From contig NZ_VRMG01000009.1 in the NCBI RefSeq assembly GCF_008040105.1, positions 248,001 to 312,000 of the forward strand: a DNA stretch of 64,000 nucleotides, in the 5' to 3' direction. The translations under genes and the position numbers were made by a program. Each line of letters opens with the position of its first letter. The stretch's first letter is position 1. Positions 53,895 through 63,484 of this stretch are shown piece after piece. The notes beneath the pieces are model-generated. The model was not told the DNA's origin. It was given only the letters and a program-made list of their open reading frames with translations, and searched no databases. The stretch is from Lacisediminihabitans profunda (lineage in GTDB: Bacteria; Actinomycetota; Actinomycetes; Actinomycetales; Microbacteriaceae).

Positions 53895-54924
53895 GAGACA
53901 CCTGCCGTTCCGAGGTCAGTTTGCGGGAAAGTCGAAGGGCGAGCAGCCGATCGAGAACGATGGCGCCGATGATGAGCGCTCCGACGACGGCCTGTTGCCA
54001 GAAGTCCTGGATGCCGAGGATCGGGAGTGCGCGGTTGATGGTGAGAAGCAGCACCGCGCCGATCGCGGCACCGTACACCGTGCCGCTTCCGCCGAAGATA
54101 GCGACACCGCCGATAACCGCTGCACCGACCGCCTGCAGCTCCAACCCGGTTCCGGTCTGCGAATTCGTGGTGCCGTACCGGGCGGCGAACAGGATGCCCG
54201 CGAGCCCGGCGAGGGCGCCGCTGAGTACGAAGGCGGTGACGATGCGTCGCGGAACGCGCAGGCCGTAGAGTTCTGCCGCATCCGGGTCGGAGCCGATCGC
54301 GTAGAGCTCGCGGCCGCCGCGCTTGTTGCGCAGGTACCAGCCCGCGGCGAGAACGACGACGAGCGCAATGATCGTGAGGGAGGGGATGAAGAGGAGGGTC
54401 TGGGTGCCGAGGCCCAGGAAGGCCTTCGGCATGTCGGAGGAGTTGATTCGGTTGCTCCCGGTCCAGAGCACATTGATGCCGCGATAGGCATACAGGGTGC
54501 CGAGGGTGATCACCAGCGCCGGAACCTTGCCGTAGGCCACGAGGAGTCCATTGACGAGTCCGAGAAGGGCGCCGCCGGCGACCGCGATCAGGAACACGGC
54601 GATGATGGGGATGCCCGGCACGTCAATGAAGAGGCGACCGGCGAGGTAGGCGGTGAGCCCCACGACCGAGCCGACCGAGAGATCCACGCTTCGGGTGATG
54701 ATCACCATCGCCTGTCCCACCGCGATGAGGATGAGGATCGACGGCGTGAGGAGCAGGTCGCGGAACCCGTCGGAGCTGAACAGGAAGGTCGGGTTGACGA
54801 TTGTCGTCACCGCGATGACGATGACGAGCGCCGCAAGAATACCCGTCTCGCGGGAGCGGAAGAACTGGCCGGTGAGCCGGGCGACCGCGTTCGTCGGCGG
54901 TCGTTCTGTGCTGGTGAGTGTCAT
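53887..54924 (-). CDS. rhaP: Rhamnose ABC transporter permease (first)
   Basis: 345 residues from the ATG at 54924 (ATGA overlap with the ATPase). BPD_transp_2 permease: MVIITRSVDLSVGSVVGLTAYL, NGLLVAYGKVPALVITLGTL, AVGAAVIGGVAIFGGSGTVYGAAIGA. Forms a heterodimeric channel with the adjacent permease. Confidence 0.88.
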   Translation of the reverse strand: MTLTSTERPPTNAVARLTGQFFRSRETGILAALVIVIAVTTIVNPTFLFSSDGFRDLLLTPSILILIAVGQAMVIITRSVDLSVGSVVGLTAYLAGRLFIDVPGIPIIAVFLIAVAGGALLGLVNGLLVAYGKVPALVITLGTLYAYRGINVLWTGSNRINSSDMPKAFLGLGTQTLLFIPSLTIIALVVVLAAGWYLRNKRGGRELYAIGSDPDAAELYGLRVPRRIVTAFVLSGALAGLAGILFAARYGTTNSQTGTGLELQAVGAAVIGGVAIFGGSGTVYGAAIGAVLLLTINRALPILGIQDFWQQAVVGALIIGAIVLDRLLALRLSRKLTSERQVSHD

Positions 54925-56444
54925 CGGACCGGCTCCTCGGCGTGGGTCGCGGCGAACATGACGGACTCGGCCGTCGCGTCGGCTCGGGCTATTTCGGCGG
55001 TGATCCGGCCCTCGCGCACGACGAGCACGCGGTCGGCCATTCCGAGCACCTCGGGGAGTTCGGACGAGATCATGAGAATTCCCAATCCGCGGCCGGCCAG
55101 GTCGGACAGCAGACGATGGACTTCGGCCTTGGTGCCGACGTCGATCCCGCGGGTCGGCTCGTCGATGATGAGCACGGTCGGCTCGGTGGCGAGCCACTTG
55201 CCGAGCACGACCTTCTGCTGGTTACCGCCACTGAGCGTTCCCGCGAGGGTGTCGAGCGCGCTCGATTTGACCTGCAATCGTGTGGCCCAGATGCGGGCCG
55301 CCGCGTTCTCGGCCCGGGAGGTGATGAAACCGAATCGGCTCAGCTTCGTGCGGATGGAGAGCGTGGCATTGCGCGCGACGGACGATTCGAGGATGAGGCC
55401 CTGCTTGCGGCGGTCCTCGGGCACGAGCGCCAGGCCGAGGGTCATCGCGGCGGCCGGATTGTGCCGGGGAACGCGGCGGCCGCCGAGGGTGACGGTGCCA
55501 CTGTCGTACCCGTCGACGCCAAACACGGCGCGCGCGATCTCGCTGCGCCCCGCGCCGACCAGTCCGGCCAGGGCGACGATCTCGCCGGAGCGCACGGAGA
55601 AGCTGACGTTGCTGAAGACCCCGGTCGACGAGATGTCGTCGACCTGGAGAAGCACGTCGCCGATCACTGCCTCTTCCTTCGGGAAGAGCTCGGTGATGTC
55701 GCGGCCCACCATCCGTCGAACGATCTCGTCTTCCGTGACGTCGGTGATCGCATCCGTCGAGATGTAGCGGCCGTCGCGCATGACCGTGATCGTGTCGCTC
55801 AACGCGAACACCTCGTCGAAGCGATGGGAGATGAAGACGATCCCACGGCCCTCGTCGCGCAGGCTGCGGGCGACGGCGAACAGCCGGTCGACCTCTACAC
55901 CGCTGAGTGCCGCCGTCGGCTCATCCATGATGAGAACGCGAGCGTCGAGGGAGATCGCCTTGGCGATCTCGATGAGTTGCTGATCGGCGATCGACAGGCC
56001 CTCCGCCGGGCGATCGAGGTCCATGTGCACTGCGAGCCGCTCGAAGATCTGCGAGGCCTCGGCCTTCATCGCCCTGCGGTCGATTCGACCGTATCGATCC
56101 GTCGGCTGGCGGCCCATGAAGATGTTCTCGGTGACCGACAGGTCGGGGAATAGCGTCGGCTCCTGGTAGATGACGGCGATGCCGGCCGCCTTGGCCTGGG
56201 CGGTGGAGGTGAAGTCGACCGATTCGCCACGGAGGAGGAAATCACCGGCGTCGCGCTGGTAGAGACCGGCGACGATTTTCACGAGCGTGGACTTGCCGGC
56301 GCCGTTCTCGCCGACGAGGGCGTGGATCGAGTTCATCTCCAGGCGCAGGTCGGCGGAGGCGAGCGCGACGACGGCGCCGAACGACTTGGCGACCCCGCGG
56401 AGTTCGAGGGCTGCGGGTGCGGGGCTATTGGGGCTCATCGTCAT
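54921..56444 (-). CDS. rhaT: Rhamnose ABC transporter ATP-binding protein
   Basis: 507 residues from the ATG at 56444, 11 nt after GGAGG. Two fused ABC modules: the first with Walker A GENGAGKST, signature LSIADQQLIEIAKA and Walker B VLIMDEPTAAL; the second with a degenerate Walker A (GLVGAGRSE), signature LSGGNQQKVVLGKWL and Walker B VLIIDEPTRGID. This asymmetry is normal for CUT2 sugar ATPases. First gene of the transport operon. Confidence 0.93.
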   Translation of the reverse strand: MTMSPNSPAPAALELRGVAKSFGAVVALASADLRLEMNSIHALVGENGAGKSTLVKIVAGLYQRDAGDFLLRGESVDFTSTAQAKAAGIAVIYQEPTLFPDLSVTENIFMGRQPTDRYGRIDRRAMKAEASQIFERLAVHMDLDRPAEGLSIADQQLIEIAKAISLDARVLIMDEPTAALSGVEVDRLFAVARSLRDEGRGIVFISHRFDEVFALSDTITVMRDGRYISTDAITDVTEDEIVRRMVGRDITELFPKEEAVIGDVLLQVDDISSTGVFSNVSFSVRSGEIVALAGLVGAGRSEIARAVFGVDGYDSGTVTLGGRRVPRHNPAAAMTLGLALVPEDRRKQGLILESSVARNATLSIRTKLSRFGFITSRAENAAARIWATRLQVKSSALDTLAGTLSGGNQQKVVLGKWLATEPTVLIIDEPTRGIDVGTKAEVHRLLSDLAGRGLGILMISSELPEVLGMADRVLVVREGRITAEIARADATAESVMFAATHAEEPVR

Positions 56445-56473
56445 TGACGCCTGATCCTCCACTGTGAGGTTAT

Positions 56474-56485
56474 TGAATCGTTTTA
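56474..56485. promoter_or_regulatory. LacI-type operator before the transporter operon
   Basis: TGAATCGTTTTA within TTGAATCGTTTTAACAA, 29 bp upstream of the rhaT ATG. Matches the site at 51642 at 11 of 12 positions. It sits in the 195-bp region divergent from the lacI-type gene, where a weaker TGAATCGCT occurs near 56543. Confidence 0.75.
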
Positions 56486-56639
56486 ACAACGGGAACGAAA
56501 TGCACTCTATGACTCCGGCGTCCACTCGTCAAGCTGGACTCTGAATCGCTCGGAATTCGGTCTTGTGAGGCGCGCGTTTACTGGCATCATGCAATGAGTG
56601 ACGCAGTGGGGCGTCGGCCGATCAAACTCGAGGAATCAG

Positions 56640-57653
56640 ATGTCAGCCAGTGTCAAGGATGTCGCCGCCCTAGCGGGCGTCTCGGTCGGCACTGTCTCCA
56701 ACGTGATGAATCGCCCCGAGAAGGTCTCGGCCGCCGTCTCCGCGCGGGTTCAGGCGGCCATAAATCAGCTCGGTTTCGTTCGTAACGATGCCGCGCGGCA
56801 GCTGCGGGCGGGTCACAGCTCCACCATCGGGCTCGTCGTGCTCGACGTGCGCAACCCCTTCTTCACCGACGTGGCCCGCGGAGCGGAAGACCGGGCGGCC
56901 AGAGATGGCTTTTCGGTGATCCTCGGCAACAGCGACGAAAAGACGGACCGGGAGGCGACTTACCTCGACCTGTTCGAGGTGCAGCGGGTACATGGCGTGC
57001 TCATTTCTCCGATCGGCGACATCACCGACCGACTCCGGCGGCTGAGAGAGCGCAGGATTCCCGCGGTGCTCGTCGACCGCACGAGTGACGACACCTCCTT
57101 CAGCTCGGTATCGGTCGATGACGTCGACGGTGGCGCGCTTGCGGTGGAGCACCTCATCTCCCAGGGGCGTCGCCGTATCGCCTTCATCGGCGGGCCGATG
57201 GAGATCCAGCAGGTCGTCGACCGGCTCGAGGGCGCCCGGGCCGCAGTCGCGGCGCATCCGGATGCCACTCTCGAGGTGATCCACCTCGACGCCCTCAGTG
57301 TGATCGAGGGCCGAATCGCCGGGGCCGGCCTCGTGGCTCGTGCTCCGGAGGACCGTCCCGACGCGGTGTTTGCGGCCAACGACCTCGTGGCGATGGGGGT
57401 GCTTCAGGCCCTGATGATGCAGGGCGCCGACGTGCGGGTTCCCGACCAGATCGCGCTCATCGGCTACGACGACATCGACTTCGCCAGTGCCGCGGTCGTG
57501 CCGCTGTCGTCCATCCGCCAGCCGAGCGCCCTCATTGGGCAGACGGCAGTCGAGATCCTGCTCGAAGAGGCCGCCGATCCCGCGCTCTCGCCTCGGCAGG
57601 TGGTATTCCAGCCCAAGCTCGTCGCGCGAGAGAGCACCGTGCGCCGCGCCTGA
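56640..57653 (+). CDS. LacI-family regulator of rhamnose genes
   Basis: 337 residues from the ATG at 56640 (AGGA 5 nt upstream). HTH VKDVAALAGVSVGTVSNVMN with hinge VSAAVSARVQAAINQLGF, then a sugar-binding core (TIGLVVLDVRNPFFTDVARG, RRRIAFIGGPMEIQQVVDR, AVFAANDLVAMGVLQAL, ALIGYDDIDFASAAVVPLSS). Divergent from the transporter operon; presumably releases both operators on binding a rhamnose metabolite. Confidence 0.92.
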   Translation: MSASVKDVAALAGVSVGTVSNVMNRPEKVSAAVSARVQAAINQLGFVRNDAARQLRAGHSSTIGLVVLDVRNPFFTDVARGAEDRAARDGFSVILGNSDEKTDREATYLDLFEVQRVHGVLISPIGDITDRLRRLRERRIPAVLVDRTSDDTSFSSVSVDDVDGGALAVEHLISQGRRRIAFIGGPMEIQQVVDRLEGARAAVAAHPDATLEVIHLDALSVIEGRIAGAGLVARAPEDRPDAVFAANDLVAMGVLQALMMQGADVRVPDQIALIGYDDIDFASAAVVPLSSIRQPSALIGQTAVEILLEEAADPALSPRQVVFQPKLVARESTVRRA

Positions 57654-57669
57654 TCTCCTCCCCTCTTCT

Positions 57670-57763
57670 CCCCTTCCGAAATCCATGCATTTCGTCCGCT
57701 GCCTCGGCGCGCCGTGCGCAACACGCCGAGTCGAGGCAAGCGGAGCATGGATTTCGGAAGGGG
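57670..57763. repeat. TTCCGAAATCCATGC palindrome, copy C
   Basis: 19-bp perfect arms CCCCTTCCGAAATCCATGC (57670-57688) and GCATGGATTTCGGAAGGGG (57745-57763) with an inner CTCGGCG/CGCCGAG stem. It starts 17 bp after the LacI stop and lies before the ATP-grasp gene. Confidence 0.88.
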
Positions 57764-57833
57764 AGGCGACCGCGAAACGCCGGGTACGCAGCGGCGAAAC
57801 AACGCCGCAACATCTTCCGTCTAGGCTCACACC

Positions 57834-59588
57834 ATGGATGGCCTGTTCGACGGATACGGCGCCCAGGCAACCACGGGTCGAAAGACCGGTGCGAAGGCCT
57901 GGGATGAGATGTTTGCCGCGCCGGACTCCGTGCGCACGGCGTACCGGGAGATCCATTCCGCGCTCGCCCAGATGACCCAGGAGGAGTTGCGCGGGCGCAC
58001 AGACGCCCTCGCCAGCTCGTACCTCGCCCAGGGCGTCACGTTCGACTTCGCCGGCGAGGAACGGCCGTTTCCCCTGGACGCGGTGCCCCGGGTGATCGAA
58101 CTCGCGGAGTGGGTGAGCGTCGAGGCCGGAATCAAGCAGCGAGTGCTCGCCCTCGAGGCCTTCCTCGCCGACATCTACGGCAAGCAGAACGCGGTCAAGG
58201 ACGGCGTGATCCCGGCGGCCCTGATCAGCTCGTCGAGTCACTTCCACCGCGAGGCCGCCGGCATCGTTCCGGCGAACGGCGTGCGCATCCAGGTCTCCGG
58301 CATCGACCTCATCCGCGACGAAAACGGCGCGTGGCGGGTGCTCGAAGACAACGTTCGCGTGCCCAGCGGTGTCAGCTACGTCATCTCCAACCGCCGAGTA
58401 ATGGCCCAGACGCTGCCCGAACTGTTCGTGAGCATGCGCGTGCGGCCGGTCGGCGACTACCCGCACAAGCTCCTGCAGGCGTTGCGGGCGAGTGCGCCGG
58501 AGGGGGTGGATGATCCGACGATCGTCGTGCTCACCCCCGGCGTCTACAACTCGGCCTACTTCGAGCACACGCTGCTCGCCCGTCTCATGGGGGTGGAGCT
58601 CGTCGAGGGCCGGGACCTCTTCTGCTCCGGTGGGCGGGTGTGGATGCGCACGACGGCGGGCCCCACCCGCGTGGACGTGATCTACCGCCGGGTGGACGAC
58701 GAATTCCTCGACCCGCTGCAGTTCCGCGCGGACTCGATGCTCGGTTCGCCCGGCCTCCTGCTCGCCGCCCGCCTCGGCAACGTCACCATCGCCAACGCGA
58801 TCGGAAACGGGGTCGCCGACGACAAGCTCGTCTACACCTACCTGCCCGACCTGATCCGCTACTACCTCGGCGAGGAGGCGATCATCCCCAACGTCGACAC
58901 GTGGCGGCTCGAGGACCCCGAATCGCTCGAGGAGGTGCTCGACAGGCTGGACGAACTCGTCGTGAAGCCCGTCGACGGCTCGGGCGGCAAGGGCCTCGTC
59001 GTCGGCCCGGCCGCGAGCCGGGAGGAACTCGACAAGTTGCGCACGCGGCTGCTGGCCGACCCGCGAGGCTGGATCGCCCAACCTGTGGTGCAGCTGTCGA
59101 CCATCCCCACCCTCGTCGAGGACGGCATGCGACCGAGGCACGCCGACCTTCGCCCGTTCGCCGTCAACGACGGCAAGGATGTCTGGGTGCTGCCGGGCGG
59201 ACTCACCCGCGTGGCGCTGCCAGAGGGCGAGCTCGTCGTCAACAGCAGCCAGGGCGGCGGATCGAAGGACACCTGGGTCGTCGGCCAGGATCCGCTGCAA
59301 GTCTCCCGGCATTCGATCCAGGGGCTCGTCGCCGACCAGGCGACCTCCGCCGAGGCGATTCCGATCGTCTACACCGAGGTGCACCACATCGACCAGGCGC
59401 CCAGGGACCGTGCGCTCGGCCAGGGCCAGCAGGAACAGCAGCAACAGGGCCGGTCGGCTCCCTCCCCCGAATCCGGTCCATCACCCCACGCCGGGTCACG
59501 GCGGCCCGATCGGGCCGGCACGCCGACCCGGATCGCCCGCACTGGCCCGGCGGAGCCCGCGACCGTCGGCGAGGAGCCGCAATGCTGA
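57834..59588 (+). CDS. Circularly permuted ATP-grasp type 2 protein
   Basis: 584 residues. The CP_ATPgrasp family signatures are visible: GVRIQVSGIDLIRDENGAWRVLEDN-like sequence cut at the ATP-binding NVRVPSGVSYVISNRR, GVYNSAYFEHTLLARLMGVELVEGRDL-like core, and VVKPVDGSGGKGLVVGP. Family members are predicted peptide or amide ligases with unknown substrates. A disordered Gln/Pro/Gly-rich tail (about 525-584) is added. Overlaps the alpha-E gene by 7 nt; the three-gene order with alpha-E and transglutaminase is conserved across bacteria. Confidence 0.9.
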   Translation: MDGLFDGYGAQATTGRKTGAKAWDEMFAAPDSVRTAYREIHSALAQMTQEELRGRTDALASSYLAQGVTFDFAGEERPFPLDAVPRVIELAEWVSVEAGIKQRVLALEAFLADIYGKQNAVKDGVIPAALISSSSHFHREAAGIVPANGVRIQVSGIDLIRDENGAWRVLEDNVRVPSGVSYVISNRRVMAQTLPELFVSMRVRPVGDYPHKLLQALRASAPEGVDDPTIVVLTPGVYNSAYFEHTLLARLMGVELVEGRDLFCSGGRVWMRTTAGPTRVDVIYRRVDDEFLDPLQFRADSMLGSPGLLLAARLGNVTIANAIGNGVADDKLVYTYLPDLIRYYLGEEAIIPNVDTWRLEDPESLEEVLDRLDELVVKPVDGSGGKGLVVGPAASREELDKLRTRLLADPRGWIAQPVVQLSTIPTLVEDGMRPRHADLRPFAVNDGKDVWVLPGGLTRVALPEGELVVNSSQGGGSKDTWVVGQDPLQVSRHSIQGLVADQATSAEAIPIVYTEVHHIDQAPRDRALGQGQQEQQQQGRSAPSPESGPSPHAGSRRPDRAGTPTRIARTGPAEPATVGEEPQC

Positions 59589-60511
59589 GCCGCATCGCCG
59601 AGAGCCTGTTCTGGATCGGCCGCTACATCGAGCGGTCCGATGGCACCGCGCGCATCCTCGACGTGCACCTGCAGCTGCTGCTCGAGGACCCGTGGATCGA
59701 GGAGAACCTCGCCTGCCGTTCCCTGCTGAGCGTCATGGGCACCGACGTGCCAGAGGGCACGGTGCTCACCCGCCAGCACGTTCTCGAACTCCTCGCCGTC
59801 GACCGCTCCGAGCCCGCGTCGATCGCGTACTCGCTCGGGGCCGCGAGGGAGAACGCCCGCCGGGCCCGCGAGATCGTGTCGAGCGAGCTCTGGGAGTGTC
59901 TCAACACGACAAGGGCGCGGATGCCGCGCAAGGTCTCGAGCGACAAGGTGCACGAATTCTTCGGCTGGGTCCGTGAGCGCAGCGCCCTCGCCGTCGGCAT
60001 CATCGAGTCGGCGACGAGCCGGGACGAGGCGTGGCAGTTCTTCACCCTGGGCCGTTCGATCGAACGCGCAGACATGACCGCCCGGCTGCTCTCCACCCGG
60101 TCGCTCACCGAGGCGAGCGGGCCGTCCTGGACCACTATCCTGCGCTCGTGCGGGGCCTACGAGGCCTATCTCCGCACCTACCGCGGAGTGCCGAGCGCCC
60201 GCAACGCCGCCGAGTTCCTGCTGCTCGACCGGCTCTTCCCCCGCAGCATCCTCTTCTCCGTGCGCCGCGCCGAGATGTGCATGCGCGACATCGAACCGCG
60301 CACCGACCGGGTCGGAGTCTCCGACCAGGCGCAGCGACTGCTCGGCCAGATCCGCAGCGAGCTCGAATACCGGCCCATCGCCGAGATCCTCGACGACCTC
60401 AGCCTGCACATGGACAACGTGCAGGCCGCCACGAGCGCCGCGTCCGAGGCGATTCGTCAGAGGTACTTCCCGACCAATGCCGCGCCCAGCTGGGTCGGTG
60501 AGGTCACGTGA
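59582..60511 (+). CDS. Alpha-E domain protein
   Basis: 309 residues, all-helical. It begins MLSRIAESLFWIGRYIERSD, the hallmark of the alpha-E (DUF403) family, and contains LGRSIERADMTARLLS and RSILFSVRRAE. Always found with circularly permuted ATP-grasp proteins, sometimes fused; thought to be an accessory of that ligase. Stop overlaps the next GTG. Confidence 0.92.
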   Translation: MLSRIAESLFWIGRYIERSDGTARILDVHLQLLLEDPWIEENLACRSLLSVMGTDVPEGTVLTRQHVLELLAVDRSEPASIAYSLGAARENARRAREIVSSELWECLNTTRARMPRKVSSDKVHEFFGWVRERSALAVGIIESATSRDEAWQFFTLGRSIERADMTARLLSTRSLTEASGPSWTTILRSCGAYEAYLRTYRGVPSARNAAEFLLLDRLFPRSILFSVRRAEMCMRDIEPRTDRVGVSDQAQRLLGQIRSELEYRPIAEILDDLSLHMDNVQAATSAASEAIRQRYFPTNAAPSWVGEVT

Positions 60512-61356
60512 ACCGGCTCCGCATCAAGCACATGACCGGCTTCCGCTACGGCGGGGAGGTCACGGCGAGCTACAACGAGGCGCGGATGCTGCCGACGAGC
60601 AGTGACGGACAGTTCGTGCTCTACTCCAACCTCGACATCCTGCCGATCTCCTCCCACCACACCTACGTCGACTACTGGGGCAGCCGGGTGTCGTCATTCG
60701 AGATCCTCACCCCGCATCAGGAGCTCGCGCTCACGGCGACGAGCCTCGTGGAGGTGCGCCCCCGGGATCATCCGCAGCACGTGGTGACCTGGGAGCAGCT
60801 CGCCACCGAGGCGGAGCGGGCGACAGAGTACGTGGAGCAGCGCAAGCAGACGAAGCGCACCGAGCCTCCGGCCGATGTCGTCGAACTGGCAAAGGAGATC
60901 GTCGGAGACACCGACAATCCGTGCGACGCCGCCCTCGCGATCTGCGTGCGCATCGGCGAGAGTGTGGAGTACATGCAGGGTGTGACGGGAGTGCACACGA
61001 CCGCCGCCGAGGCCTGGACGCACCGCAAGGGGGTCTGCCAGGACATCGCCCATCTCGCGCTCGGTGCGCTGCGCTCGGTGGGCATTCCCGCGCGCTACGT
61101 CTCCGGCTACCTGCATCCGAAACCCCAGGCCGCGATCGGAGAGACGGTGGCCGGCGAGTCGCACGCGTGGGTCGAGTGGTTCTGCGGTGACGGCTGGCGC
61201 GGCTTCGACCCGACGAACCAGATCGACATCGGCGACCGGCACGTGACGATCGGCCACGGCCGCGACTACAACGACGTTCCCCCGCTGCGTGGCGTCTACG
61301 CGGGGCCGTTCAAGTCGCAGCTGTTCGTCACGGTGGAGATCACCCGCGAGAGCTGA
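60508..61356 (+). CDS. Transglutaminase-like cysteine protease family protein
   Basis: 282 residues, GTG start coupled by GTGA. N-terminal bacterial transglutaminase-like domain (LRIKHMTGFRYGGEVTASYN) followed by the catalytic triad Cys177 (KGVCQDIAHL), His219 (ESHAWVEWF) and Asp234 (FDPTNQ). No signal peptide, so cytosolic. In this operon it is predicted to cleave or process what the ATP-grasp enzyme makes. Confidence 0.92.
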   Translation: MNRLRIKHMTGFRYGGEVTASYNEARMLPTSSDGQFVLYSNLDILPISSHHTYVDYWGSRVSSFEILTPHQELALTATSLVEVRPRDHPQHVVTWEQLATEAERATEYVEQRKQTKRTEPPADVVELAKEIVGDTDNPCDAALAICVRIGESVEYMQGVTGVHTTAAEAWTHRKGVCQDIAHLALGALRSVGIPARYVSGYLHPKPQAAIGETVAGESHAWVEWFCGDGWRGFDPTNQIDIGDRHVTIGHGRDYNDVPPLRGVYAGPFKSQLFVTVEITRES

Positions 61357-61435
61357 GGCACGGCCTTCGAGGCATCCACGCGAGCGGCCGGGAACACCGA
61401 TCTGTCACAATGGGGCCAGTTCGAGGGGGAGAACC

Positions 61436-63484
61436 GTGCGACAACACAGCAACGCGGTGACGGTCGTGCGGGCCCTGCCCTCGCCCGCGCGCTTGGGAAT
61501 CATCGGCGCCGCCCTCGCCGCAACCTACCTCCTCGGTGTTTCGGCGGTGTTCCTCACTCCTCCCGGCTCCACGACGGCCGCCTGGTGGCCCGCGGCCGGT
61601 GCGGCGGTGCTCGCCGTTCTGTTCGCGCGCCGCGCGCGGTGGGCCGTGGTGATCCTGATCTTCGTCATCGGGGTCGCCTCCAACTTTTCGGCCGGCCGGC
61701 CCATTCTCGTCTCCGTGGGATTCGGTGTCGCGAACGCGAGCGAAGCCTGGATCGTCGGCTCGCTTCTGTCCAGCGGCCGCCCCGATCCCGGGCTTCGCAC
61801 CATGAGGGACGTCGGCCGGCTGCTCATCGCTGCCACACTGGGCGCGCTCGCGATCGGCGCGCTCGCCGCCCTCGTGGTGCTGGTCGCGGACGGCGGCGAC
61901 TTCGTCTCGACGATGGCGGCCGTCACCGCGTCCCACGCGTCGGCGGTCATCGTCATCGTTCCCACCGCCCTCGCGTCGTTCGGCGGTCCCCGCTCGGGGC
62001 GCCGGAGCGAACAGGCGACACAGATCCTGGTCGCAGCCGCGGTGGTCGGCTTCGTGTTCTCCCTCTCCAATTCGCTTCCGCTCGCCTTTCTCACGCTTCC
62101 GGTGCTGTCCTGGGCGGCCTTCCGCTTCAGTTACGGATTCGTGGTCGCCGAACTTTTCTTCACCGCCCTCGTCGCCTCCGTGCTCACTTCTCTGGGCGGC
62201 GGACCTTTCGCCCGCGCCGAGCTCTTCGGTACGACGGTCACCGACGAGATGCTGCAGATCTTCATCGTCGCCCAGGCCGGGTCCGTGCTCTTCTACGGCG
62301 CCGGGCGGCTCGAGCGCGAACGACTCGCCAGGCAGGTGGTCGCCCGGGAGCAACTCCTGCGCGGCGGACTCGTCGGTGCGCAGGTGGGGCTGCTCATCCT
62401 CGAGCCCCGAGTGTTTCCCGAGGCGCGGATCGTGCTCGGCAATCTCGCGGCGGCGCAGTTGTTGGGCTGGCCGGAGTTGGAGGGCATCGGGGAGGCCGGA
62501 GTGGCCACGAAGATGCTCGATCTCACCCGGCCCGATCCGGTGATCCGGATCCTCGCCAAACACTTCGCGGGCGACGGTTCGGCCCAGGCAGGTGAGACGA
62601 CCACACCGACCGGGCGGCGGGTGCAGTTCTTTCTCGGTACCCTCGGCCCCGACTCCGACGGCGCGATTCTCACGGCGCAGTTCGTCGACATCACCGAGCG
62701 TCACGCCCTGGAGGTCGCCAACGAGAAGGCCCTGCTGCGCGAGCAGGAGCTCGTGGACCAGTTGCGCGACCTCAACCGGCACAAGGACGACTTCGTCTCG
62801 TCGGTGAGCCATGAGCTGCGAACCCCGATCACGAGCATGCTCGGATTCGCCGAGGAGCTCGAGGACTCCGTCGTCGATCCGACCCAGAGCGGGTACGTCC
62901 AGGTGATCCTGCGCAATGCCCGGAGGCTGGCCGATCTGGTGGAAGACCTCCTCGAACTCGGAAGCATGACCTCCAGGATGCCCGTGCGGGATGCCGCGCT
63001 CGTCGACGCCAATGCGGTGGTCGTGGAGTGCATAGTCGAGCAGTCCACCACCGCGAGAGACCGCAGCATCGAGGTCTCGACGTCGCTCTCCGCCGAGTCA
63101 CCGTGGGTCAGATCGGCCTCCCACGACCTGGCGAGGATCGTCTCCAACCTCCTCTCGAACGCCATCAAGTTCTCCCACGCTCAGGGCTCGGTGAGCGTGA
63201 GCACGGCCTGCGAGGCGGATGAGGTGCGCATCACGATCACGGACAGGGGGCCGGGTATTCCGCCCGACGATCTCGAGCGCGTGTTCGAGCGCTTCTATCG
63301 ATCGCCGGCGGAGGCGCTCCGGGTGATCCCGGGCACGGGGCTCGGGCTCCCGATCGTGAAGTCTCTCGTGGAGCGTCACGGTGGCCGCCTCACCCTCGAG
63401 AGCGACCACGTGCTCGGCGGCACCACGGTCAGCGTGACGTTCCCCACCGAGCCGGCGCCGGCGGTCAGCCCTTCTGCGCGGTGA
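61436..63484 (+). CDS. MASE1 sensor histidine kinase
   Basis: 682 residues from the GTG at 61436 with GAGGGGGAG upstream; the frame starting at 61289 overlaps the transglutaminase. The N-terminal MASE1 region (about eight helices, residues 20-290) is followed by a divergent PAS-like region (about 300-430), HisKA with His459 in SVSHELRTPITSMLGF, and HATPase_c with N-box SNLLSNAIKFSHA, DRGPGIPPDD and GTGLGLPIVKSL. No response regulator gene lies in the window, so it is an orphan here. Its 3' end overlaps the convergent MFS gene by 20 bp. Confidence 0.92.
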   Translation: MRQHSNAVTVVRALPSPARLGIIGAALAATYLLGVSAVFLTPPGSTTAAWWPAAGAAVLAVLFARRARWAVVILIFVIGVASNFSAGRPILVSVGFGVANASEAWIVGSLLSSGRPDPGLRTMRDVGRLLIAATLGALAIGALAALVVLVADGGDFVSTMAAVTASHASAVIVIVPTALASFGGPRSGRRSEQATQILVAAAVVGFVFSLSNSLPLAFLTLPVLSWAAFRFSYGFVVAELFFTALVASVLTSLGGGPFARAELFGTTVTDEMLQIFIVAQAGSVLFYGAGRLERERLARQVVAREQLLRGGLVGAQVGLLILEPRVFPEARIVLGNLAAAQLLGWPELEGIGEAGVATKMLDLTRPDPVIRILAKHFAGDGSAQAGETTTPTGRRVQFFLGTLGPDSDGAILTAQFVDITERHALEVANEKALLREQELVDQLRDLNRHKDDFVSSVSHELRTPITSMLGFAEELEDSVVDPTQSGYVQVILRNARRLADLVEDLLELGSMTSRMPVRDAALVDANAVVVECIVEQSTTARDRSIEVSTSLSAESPWVRSASHDLARIVSNLLSNAIKFSHAQGSVSVSTACEADEVRITITDRGPGIPPDDLERVFERFYRSPAEALRVIPGTGLGLPIVKSLVERHGGRLTLESDHVLGGTTVSVTFPTEPAPAVSPSAR

